From Caldimonas brevitalea (GTDB lineage Bacteria > Pseudomonadota > Gammaproteobacteria > Burkholderiales > Burkholderiaceae_C), in NCBI RefSeq assembly GCF_001017435.1, contig NZ_CP011371.1, positions 2,542,001 to 2,606,000 of the forward strand: DNA of 64,000 bases. The letters are read 5' to 3'. Below, one piece after another: positions 57,691-64,000 of this stretch. The position numbers and the translations under genes were made by a program. The notes beneath the pieces were generated by a model. The model was not told the origin of the DNA. It worked only from the letters and a program-made list of their open reading frames with translations, and searched no databases. Numbering within the stretch: position 1 is the first letter of the stretch; each line of letters starts with the position of its first letter.

Positions 57691-58401
57691 ATGCCGGCCT
57701 ACAAGCGCATCCTGCTCAAGCTTTCTGGAGAAGCCCTGATGGGCGACGATGCCTACGGCATCAACCGCGCCACCATCGTCCGCATGGTGCGTGAAATCCA
57801 GGAGGTGACGGCGCTGGGCTGCGAAGTGGCCGTCGTGATCGGCGGCGGCAACATCTTCCGCGGCGTCGCTGGCGGCTCGGTCGGCATGGACCGCGCCACT
57901 GCTGACTACATGGGGATGCTGGCCACGGTGATGAACGCGCTGGCCCTGGCCGACACCATGCGCCAGGAGGGGATGACGGCGCGCGTGATGTCGGCCATCG
58001 GCATCGAGCAGATCGTCGAACCTTACGTGCGCCCCAAGGCACTGCAGTACCTCGAAGAGGGCAAGCTGGTCATCTTCGCCGCGGGTACCGGCAACCCCTT
58101 CTTCACGACCGACACGGCGGCGGCACTGCGTGGGGCCGAAATCGGCGCCGAGATCATGCTGAAGGCCACCAAGGTCGACGGTGTGTACACCGCCGACCCG
58201 AAGAAGGACGCGACGGCCACGCGTTACGCGAAGATCAGCTTCGACGAGGCGATCATCAAGAATTTGCAGGTGCTGGACGCGACGGCGTTTGCGTTGTGCC
58301 GCGACCAGAAGCTGCCGATCAAGGTGTTCAGCATCTTCAAGCCGGGCGCGCTGAAACAGGTCGTGCTCGGTGAAGACGAGGGCACCCTCGTCCACGTTTG
58401 A
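57691..58401 (+). CDS. pyrH: UMP kinase
   Basis: 236 residues, an amino-acid-kinase-fold enzyme that phosphorylates UMP to [30 protein letters not shown] and the [19 protein letters not shown] substrate loop are intact, as is [22 protein letters not shown] (57680-57684) lies 6 nt before the ATG. Gene order tsf-pyrH-frr is universal in proteobacteria. Confidence 0.97.
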   Translation: MPAYKRILLKLSGEALMGDDAYGINRATIVRMVREIQEVTALGCEVAVVIGGGNIFRGVAGGSVGMDRATADYMGMLATVMNALALADTMRQEGMTARVMSAIGIEQIVEPYVRPKALQYLEEGKLVIFAAGTGNPFFTTDTAAALRGAEIGAEIMLKATKVDGVYTADPKKDATATRYAKISFDEAIIKNLQVLDATAFALCRDQKLPIKVFSIFKPGALKQVVLGEDEGTLVHV

Positions 58402-58415
58402 GGAGTACGAAGCAC

Positions 58416-58976
58416 ATGAGCATTGCAGACATCAAGAAGACGGCCGAACAGAAGATGCAGAAGTCGGTCGAAGCCTTCAAGCACGAGCTGACCAAGATCC
58501 GCACCGGTCGCGCCCACCCGGGCCTGCTCGACCAGGTGCAGGTCGAGTACTACGGCTCGATGGTGCCGGTCAGCCAGGTCGCCAACGTCACGCTGCTGGA
58601 CGCGCGCACCATCAGCGTGCAGCCCTGGGAAAAGGGCTTGGGCGCCAAGATCGAAAAGGCCATCCGCGAGTCCGACCTGGGCCTCAACCCGGCCTCGCAG
58701 GGGGATCTGATCCGGGTGCCGATGCCGCCGCTGACCGAAGAGCGGCGCCGCGAGCTGACCAAGGTGGTCAAGCACGCCGGCGAGGACGCCAAGGTGGCGG
58801 TGCGCAACCTGCGCCGCGATGCCAACGAGCATGCCAAGAAGCTGCTCAAGGACAAGCAGATCACCGAAGACGACGAGCGCCGCTCGCAGGACGAGGTGCA
58901 GAAGCTGACCGACCGCACGATTGCCGAGATCGACAAGCTGATCACCGGCAAGGAAGCCGAGATCCTTGCGGTCTGA
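58416..58976 (+). CDS. frr: Ribosome recycling factor
   Basis: 186 residues, typical. The helical stem ([37 protein letters not shown]) and [16 protein letters not shown] loop ([20 protein letters not shown]) are seen, as is [23 protein letters not shown]. With EF-G it splits post-termination ribosomes. ATG at 58416 is used; the upstream extension overlaps pyrH and has no ribosome binding site. Confidence 0.97.
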   Translation: MSIADIKKTAEQKMQKSVEAFKHELTKIRTGRAHPGLLDQVQVEYYGSMVPVSQVANVTLLDARTISVQPWEKGLGAKIEKAIRESDLGLNPASQGDLIRVPMPPLTEERRRELTKVVKHAGEDAKVAVRNLRRDANEHAKKLLKDKQITEDDERRSQDEVQKLTDRTIAEIDKLITGKEAEILAV

Positions 58977-59010
58977 TCCGGCGCAGCGGAACCGCAGCGG
59001 CTCCCCGATC

Positions 59011-59745
59011 GTGCCTGACCACACTGCCGTGATCCCGCGCCACGTCGCCATCGTGATGGATGGCAACGGGCGCTGGGCCAACAAGCGATTCCTGCCGCGT
59101 GCGGTGGGCCATGAACAAGGCGTCGAAGCGCTGGTGCGCACGGTGCGCGCCTGCGTGCAGCGCGGCATTCCCTACCTGACGGTGTTCGCATTCTCGTCTG
59201 AGAACTGGCGGCGACCCGAGGACGAAGTGTCCAAGCTGATGGGCCTGGTGCTGGTCGCCGTGTCGCGCTATGTCGAGCGCCTGGCGCAGGAGGGTGTGCG
59301 CATCCGCATCGTCGGCGACCGCGAGGCGGTCTCCGAAAAGGTGCGCGCGTCGTGGCACAAGGCCGAGACGGCGACTCAGCACAACTCCCGCCTGACCTTG
59401 TCGGTCGCCTTCAACTACGGCGGCCGCTGGGACATCGTGCAGGCGTGCCAGCGTGCGCTGGCCGACGGTGTCCCGCCTGCGGAGCTGACCGAGGCGCGCC
59501 TGGGCAGCTACCTGGCGTTGTCGCACGCCCCCGACCCTGACCTCTTCATCCGCACGGGCGGCGAGCTGCGCATCAGCAACTTCCTGCTGTGGCAGGCCGC
59601 CTATTCCGAGCTGTACTTCACCGACTGCCTGTGGCCCGATTTCGGCGACGCGGAGCTTGACGCCGCCATCGCCGATTTCGCGCGCCGCGAGCGCCGGTTC
59701 GGTGGCGTCGAGCCCGCCGCTTCCTCCATCTCGCAAGGGACCTGA
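59011..59745 (+). CDS. uppS: Undecaprenyl diphosphate synthase (cis-prenyltransferase)
   Basis: 244 residues from GTG 59011. The active-site Asp17 is in HVAIVMDGNGRWANKR, and VFAFSSENWRRP plus RTGGELRISNFLLWQAAYSEL with FTDCLWPDF complete the family pattern. It extends FPP with IPP to the C55 carrier lipid used for peptidoglycan and LPS. The start is uncertain: a TTG at 58966 overlapping frr would add 15 residues, and neither start has a good ribosome binding site. Confidence 0.94.
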   Translation: MPDHTAVIPRHVAIVMDGNGRWANKRFLPRAVGHEQGVEALVRTVRACVQRGIPYLTVFAFSSENWRRPEDEVSKLMGLVLVAVSRYVERLAQEGVRIRIVGDREAVSEKVRASWHKAETATQHNSRLTLSVAFNYGGRWDIVQACQRALADGVPPAELTEARLGSYLALSHAPDPDLFIRTGGELRISNFLLWQAAYSELYFTDCLWPDFGDAELDAAIADFARRERRFGGVEPAASSISQGT

Positions 59746-59749
59746 CCCG

Positions 59750-60586
59750 ATGTTGCTGCAACGTGTCATCACGGCCTTGTTGTTGGTGTCCGTGCTGTTG
59801 CTGGCCCTGCTGGTGCCTCAGGTCTGGCCGTTTGCCTTGCTGACGCTGCTGGTAGTGGCCGTGGCGGGTTGGGAGTGGGGCCGTCTGAACGAAAGTGGCG
59901 CGCGTGGCGCTTTGGGCCTGGGCCTGTTGGTCGCCGTCCTGTGTGCGGTCACCTGGTGGGTCGAGGCGCCCTTGCTCGACCAGGGATGGCTTTGGTGGTG
60001 CACCACCGCGGCGTGGGTCCTGGGGGGCGGCTACGTGCTGAGCCGCGGTCCGTCGAAGTGGCCGGCCGCGCCTCGCGTCCTGCGCCTCGCCCTCGGCACT
60101 GTGATGCTGTGGTTGACCTGGATCGCGCTGACGCGCGCCAAAGAAGTCGGCATTGCGTATCTGTTGTCGGTGTTCTGCCTGGTCTGGGCCGCCGACATCG
60201 CCGCCTATTTCGGCGGTCGCGCCTTCGGGCGGCGCAAGCTCGCGCCGGCCATCAGCCCCGGGAAGAGCTGGGAAGGCGTCTGGAGCGGCATGGTCGGCGT
60301 GCTGCTGCTGGCCGCGCTGTGGACCTGGGCCGACCGGTCCTGGTCGCTCGGCTCGCCCAGCATCTACACGCAGGTGCAAGGCCGTTTCGGCTGGGCCGGG
60401 CTGGTGGTGGTGTGTTTGTTCCTGGCGGCCATGAGCGTCGTCGGCGACTTGTTCGAATCCCTGGTCAAGCGCAGTGTGGGTGCCAAAGACAGCAGCCAAT
60501 TGCTGCCCGGCCACGGGGGCGTGCTCGACCGCATCGACGCCTTGTTGCCGGTGTTTCCGATCGCGCTGACCCTGAGCTTCATTTGA
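59750..60586 (+). CDS. cdsA: Phosphatidate cytidylyltransferase
   Basis: 278 residues with several membrane helices (the first at about 6-40 is a long Leu/Val-rich hydrophobic run). The signature SVVGDLFESLVKRSVGAKDS followed by LLPGHGGVLDRIDALL is intact near the C-terminus. It makes CDP-diacylglycerol from phosphatidic acid and CTP for all phospholipid synthesis. It starts 4 nt after uppS and its TGA overlaps the dxr ATG by one base. Confidence 0.96.
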   Translation: MLLQRVITALLLVSVLLLALLVPQVWPFALLTLLVVAVAGWEWGRLNESGARGALGLGLLVAVLCAVTWWVEAPLLDQGWLWWCTTAAWVLGGGYVLSRGPSKWPAAPRVLRLALGTVMLWLTWIALTRAKEVGIAYLLSVFCLVWAADIAAYFGGRAFGRRKLAPAISPGKSWEGVWSGMVGVLLLAALWTWADRSWSLGSPSIYTQVQGRFGWAGLVVVCLFLAAMSVVGDLFESLVKRSVGAKDSSQLLPGHGGVLDRIDALLPVFPIALTLSFI

Positions 60587-61788
60587 TGCCTGTTGCCACG
60601 CCCCCCATGCAACACGTCTGCGTGCTCGGCTCGACCGGCTCGGTCGGCGCCAACACGCTGGACGTGATCGGCCGGCACCCGGGCCAATACAGCGTTTTCG
60701 CGCTCACCGCCCACAGCCGCGCGGACGCCTTGCTCGAGCAGTGTCTGCAATGGCGGCCGCGCTATGCGGTGCTGGGCGACGAGGCCTGCGCCCGCCAGCT
60801 GCGCACCCGCTTGCGCGAGGAGGGCGTGTCGACCGAAGTGCTCTCGGGGGCCCGTGCCCTCGAAGAGGTGGCGTCGCATCCCGAGGTCGACGCCGTGATG
60901 GCGGCCATCGTCGGTGCCGCCGGCCTGGCGCCCTGCATGGCCGCCGCGCGAGCCGGCAAACGGCTGCTGCTGGCCAACAAGGAAGCCCTGGTGGTGGGCG
61001 GCGCGCTCTTCATGGAGGCGGTGGCGGCCGGCGGCGCGCGGCTGTTGCCGATCGACAGCGAACATTCGGCCATCTTCCAGTGCCTGCCCGAAGACCCGGC
61101 CAGCTGGGGCGAGCGGATCGACCGTATCGTGTTGACGGCGTCCGGCGGCCCGTTCCGGGAACGCGATCCGGCGACACTGCGCGACGTGACGCCGGCGCAA
61201 GCCTGTGCGCACCCGAACTGGGTCATGGGCCGCAAGATTTCGGTCGACTCGGCGACCATGATGAACAAGGCGCTCGAGGTGATCGAGGCGCGCTGGCTGT
61301 TCGCGCTGTCACCCGAGCAGATCGAGGTGGTGATCCACCCGCAAAGCATCATCCACTCGATGGTGGTGTGCAAGGACACCTCGGTGCTGGCCCAACTCGG
61401 CACGCCCGACATGCGGGTGCCGATCGCCTACGGCCTCGCGTATCCGCACCGCATCACCTCCGGCTCGCAGTCGCTCGATTTCATGAAGCTGGCCGCGCTC
61501 ACCTTCGAGGCGGTCGATCCGCAGCGTTTTCCCGGCCTGCAGCTCGCGTGGCAGACGCTGCGCAGTGCGCCGGGCAGCACGGCGGTGCTCAACGCGGCCA
61601 ACGAGGAGGCCGTGTCGGCCTTTTTGGACGGCCGCATCCGCTTCGACCAGATTCACGCGGTCAACCTGGCGACGCTGGAGGCCACCTCGGTGCCTGACGG
61701 TGCCGCCGGGTCGCTCGACACGCTGCTCGCGCTCGACGCCGAGGCGCGCCGTATTGCCCGCGAACGGGTGCAAAGGTGGGCGGCATGA
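60586..61788 (+). CDS. dxr: 1-deoxy-D-xylulose 5-phosphate reductoisomerase
   Basis: 400 residues. The NADPH-binding CVLGSTGSVGANTLDVIGRHP is near the N-terminus. KRLLLANKEALVVGG, LPIDSEHSAIFQCL, ASGGPF and VDSATMMNKALEVIEARWLF carry the metal- and substrate-binding residues. It makes MEP, the first committed step of the isoprenoid pathway that ispG (32718) continues. MQHVCV at 60607 is an alternative start. It overlaps rseP by 4 nt (ATGA). Confidence 0.96.
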   Translation: MPVATPPMQHVCVLGSTGSVGANTLDVIGRHPGQYSVFALTAHSRADALLEQCLQWRPRYAVLGDEACARQLRTRLREEGVSTEVLSGARALEEVASHPEVDAVMAAIVGAAGLAPCMAAARAGKRLLLANKEALVVGGALFMEAVAAGGARLLPIDSEHSAIFQCLPEDPASWGERIDRIVLTASGGPFRERDPATLRDVTPAQACAHPNWVMGRKISVDSATMMNKALEVIEARWLFALSPEQIEVVIHPQSIIHSMVVCKDTSVLAQLGTPDMRVPIAYGLAYPHRITSGSQSLDFMKLAALTFEAVDPQRFPGLQLAWQTLRSAPGSTAVLNAANEEAVSAFLDGRIRFDQIHAVNLATLEATSVPDGAAGSLDTLLALDAEARRIARERVQRWAA

Positions 61789-63158
61789 CGACGGTTCTGG
61801 CCTTCCTCGTCACGCTGGCGATCCTGATCGTCGTGCACGAGTGGGGCCATTACCGCATGGCCCGGGCCTGCGGCGTCAAGGTGCTGCGCTTCTCGGTCGG
61901 CTTCGGCAAGGTGCTGTTTCGCCGCCAGCGCTCGCCCGACAGCACTGAATTCGTGATCTCGGCGCTGCCGCTCGGCGGCTACGTGCGCATGCTCGACGAG
62001 CGCGAGGGCCCGGTGGCCCCGCACGAAGTGCATCGCGCCTTCAATCGACAGCCGCTGCGCTCGCGCGCGCTGATCGTCTCGGCCGGGCCGGTCGCCAACC
62101 TGGTGCTCGCGGTGCTGCTCTACGCAGCGGCGGGATGGGTCGGCACCCAGGAGGCCAAGGCCTTGCTCGGCGCGCCGAGCCAAGGCAGCCTGGCCGAGCA
62201 GGCCGGGCTTCGTTCGGGTGACTGGGTCAAGACCGTGACGGTGTCGGGTGGCAGCCCGGTCGACGTGCGCTCGATGAACGACCTGCGCTGGTACCTGATC
62301 GACGCGACGGTCCACGGCCAGGATCTCGAACTCGACGTCACCGACGCGCGCGGCACACATGCGCGTTCGGTGCTGCTGCCGCTCGGCCGCATCGGCTCGC
62401 GTGCGGTGGACGAGCGGCTGATGCAGCGCATCGGCATCGGCGCTCCCTACACCGAAGCCGTGATCGGTGAGGTGGTGCCGGGCAGCGCCGCCGAGCAGGC
62501 CGGGTTGCGCACCGGCGACCGTGTGTTGCAGGTCGACGGTGTGCCGGTCGAAGATGGCTCCCGGGTGCGCGAGCGCATCCGTGCCGCCGTGCGCGACGGC
62601 CAGCCGGTGCCGATGCAGTGGCGCATCGAAAGGGCCGGGCAGGCGCTCACCTTGCAGGTGACACCCAAGGTCGAGCAGGACCCGGCGGGGGGGCCGAGCT
62701 TCGGGCGCATCGGCGCCGGCATCGGCCAGCAGATCGAGATGGTAGAGGTGTCCTACGGGCCGTTCGACGGTGTCGCGTATGGCTTGCGGCGCACCTGGGA
62801 ACTGTCGGCGCTGACCCTCAAGATGCTGGGCAAGATGCTGATCGGTGACGCGTCGCTGAAGAACCTCAGCGGCCCCTTGTCGATCGCCGACTACGCCGGC
62901 CAATCGGCACGTCTCGGCCTGGCTTACTACCTGGGCTTCCTCGCAGCGGTCAGCGTCAGTCTCGGTGTGTTGAACCTGCTGCCGCTGCCGGTCCTCGATG
63001 GAGGACACCTGATGTATTATCTTTTCGAAGGGGTGACAGGGCGGCCGATCTCTGACGCTTGGCTCGATCGGCTACAGCGCGCAGGCGTGGCCATCATGCT
63101 CTTGATGACCTCACTCGCCCTCTACAACGACGTGGCCCGGCTCCTGGGTCTGCACTGA
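61785..63158 (+). CDS. rseP: Site-2 intramembrane protease RseP
   Basis: 457 residues. Zinc-binding HEWGH (His18, Glu19, His22) lies in the first transmembrane helix. Two PDZ domains occupy about 115-200 (GSLAEQAGLRSGDWV) and 210-300 (VVPGSAAEQAGLRTGDRVLQVDG). The third metal ligand motif LNLLPLPVLDGGHL is near residue 400, followed by a last membrane helix. It cuts anti-sigma factor RseA after DegS and also clears signal peptides. ATG at 61785 overlaps the dxr stop; a GTG at 61776 would add three residues. bamA follows after 4 nt. Confidence 0.96.
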   Translation: MTTVLAFLVTLAILIVVHEWGHYRMARACGVKVLRFSVGFGKVLFRRQRSPDSTEFVISALPLGGYVRMLDEREGPVAPHEVHRAFNRQPLRSRALIVSAGPVANLVLAVLLYAAAGWVGTQEAKALLGAPSQGSLAEQAGLRSGDWVKTVTVSGGSPVDVRSMNDLRWYLIDATVHGQDLELDVTDARGTHARSVLLPLGRIGSRAVDERLMQRIGIGAPYTEAVIGEVVPGSAAEQAGLRTGDRVLQVDGVPVEDGSRVRERIRAAVRDGQPVPMQWRIERAGQALTLQVTPKVEQDPAGGPSFGRIGAGIGQQIEMVEVSYGPFDGVAYGLRRTWELSALTLKMLGKMLIGDASLKNLSGPLSIADYAGQSARLGLAYYLGFLAAVSVSLGVLNLLPLPVLDGGHLMYYLFEGVTGRPISDAWLDRLQRAGVAIMLLMTSLALYNDVARLLGLH

Positions 63159-63162
63159 CCTC

Positions 63163-64000
63163 ATGCTGCTTTCCATACGCACGCGCGCTCGCCTGCTGTC
63201 CGCCTTTCAACAACCGGCCTTCTGCAAACCCACGCTCATTGCCGCTGCGGCGGTCGCGGCGTTGCACGCCAGCCCGGCCTGGGCCGTCCAGCCCTTCGCG
63301 CTGCGCGACATCCGTGTCGAAGGGCTGCAGCGCACCGAGCCCGGCACGGTGTTCGGCTCGCTGCCGTTTCGTGTCGGCGACACTTACAACGACGAGAAAG
63401 GCGCCGCCGCGCTGCGGTCCTTGTTCGGCACTGGCTTGTTCTCCGATGTCCGCATCGAGGTCGAAGGCGACGTCGTCGTGGTGGTGGTGCAGGAGCGCCC
63501 GATCGTCTCGGCGGTCGAGTTCGTCGGCACCAAGGAGTTCGACCAGGAGGCCCTGACCAAGGCCTTGCGCGAGGTCGGCATCGCCGAAGGGCGACCCTTC
63601 GACAAGGCACTGGTCGACCGCGCCGAGCAGGAACTCAAGCGGCAGTACCTCGCCAAGAGCCTGTACGGCGCCGAGGTCATCACGACCATCACGCCGCAAG
63701 AGCGCAACCGCGTCAACGTGACCTTCACCGTCACCGAAGGCGGCGTCGCGAAGATCAAGGACATCCGCATCGTCGGCAACAAGGCCTACTCGGAAGGCCA
63801 GCTGAAGGATTTGTTCTCGCTGACCACCGGCGGCTGGCTGACCTGGTACACCAAGTCCGATCGTTATTCCCGCGCCAAGCTCAATGCCGACCTGGAGCAG
63901 CTGCGGTCGTTCTACCTCAACCGCGGCTACCTCGAGTTCGCGGTCGAGTCGACCCAGGTGGCGATCTCGCCGGACAAGCAGGACATCACGATCACGATCA
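63163..64000 (+). CDS. bamA: Outer membrane assembly factor BamA (partial, cut by right edge)
   Basis: 279 codons are visible. The signal peptide ends near HASPAWA (41). POTRA1 begins with PFALRDIRVEGLQRTEPGTVFGSLP, POTRA2 with SAVEFVGTKEFDQEALTKAL and POTRA3 with KIKDIRIVGNKAYSEGQLKDLF. The beta barrel lies outside the window. BamA inserts beta-barrel proteins together with BamB and BamD, both encoded here. rseP-bamA adjacency is conserved. Confidence 0.96.
   Translation, partial: MLLSIRTRARLLSAFQQPAFCKPTLIAAAAVAALHASPAWAVQPFALRDIRVEGLQRTEPGTVFGSLPFRVGDTYNDEKGAAALRSLFGTGLFSDVRIEVEGDVVVVVVQERPIVSAVEFVGTKEFDQEALTKALREVGIAEGRPFDKALVDRAEQELKRQYLAKSLYGAEVITTITPQERNRVNVTFTVTEGGVAKIKDIRIVGNKAYSEGQLKDLFSLTTGGWLTWYTKSDRYSRAKLNADLEQLRSFYLNRGYLEFAVESTQVAISPDKQDITITI

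Overview
The window is about 64 kb of GC-rich (roughly two-thirds G+C), gene-dense chromosome from a betaproteobacterium of the order Burkholderiales. I place it near the Rubrivivax/Leptothrix/Ideonella/Caldimonas group by gene order and protein character, not by any search. Supporting blocks are rlmN-pilF-rodZ-ispG-hisS-yfgM-bamB-der-hfq-hflX-hflK-hflC-DUF2065-hisZ-purA and rpsB-tsf-pyrH-frr-uppS-cdsA-dxr-rseP-bamA, plus an odhA-odhB-lpd-zapE block. No insertion sequence, prophage, integron or CRISPR array was found.

Layout. 0-6.7 kb: an NlpC/P60 cell-wall hydrolase (cut by the left edge), propionate-CoA ligase, then two c-di-GMP genes (HD-GYP and PAS-GGDEF-EAL). 6.9-11.0 kb: a soxYZAXB thiosulfate-oxidation operon without soxCD. 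11.1-18.5 kb: a Gly/Val-repeat lipoprotein, the 2-oxoglutarate dehydrogenase genes ending in a clear terminator, and zapE. 18.8-25.7 kb: a receiver-TPR protein with Glu at the phosphorylation site, a PP2C phosphatase, a YdcH-like small protein, a DinG/YoaA helicase, bamD and rluD. 26-29.2 kb: scpB overlapping rluB, both with very long low-complexity tails. 29.3-46 kb: ndk and the long conserved housekeeping run through purA and a phosphoribosyltransferase. 46.5-48.9 kb: tRNA-Leu(CAG) on the minus strand and rnr.

48.9-55.6 kb is the most accessory-looking part. It holds a small two-helix membrane protein with a doubtful C-terminus, NAD(P)HX repair (nnrD), a short PhoX-like Tat-exported protein, the C-terminal relic of a glyoxalase/VOC gene, and an overlapping pair of FAD amine/amino-acid oxidase and amidase. 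From 55.6 kb to the right edge runs the translation, phospholipid, isoprenoid and outer-membrane block, ending in a truncated bamA.

How the genes work together. The sox proteins form a periplasmic/Tat-exported thiosulfate oxidation unit. bamD, bamB, yfgM, rseP and bamA are parts of outer-membrane assembly and its stress control. ispG, dxr and uppS feed undecaprenyl phosphate synthesis. hisZ is the regulatory HisRS-like subunit for HisG, beside a true hisS in the same block. I did not find a clearly new multi-gene system. The best leads are the phosphosite-substituted receiver-TPR protein with a CRP-like dyad upstream, the overlapping oxidase/amidase pair next to gene debris, and the paired hairpins between odhA and odhB.
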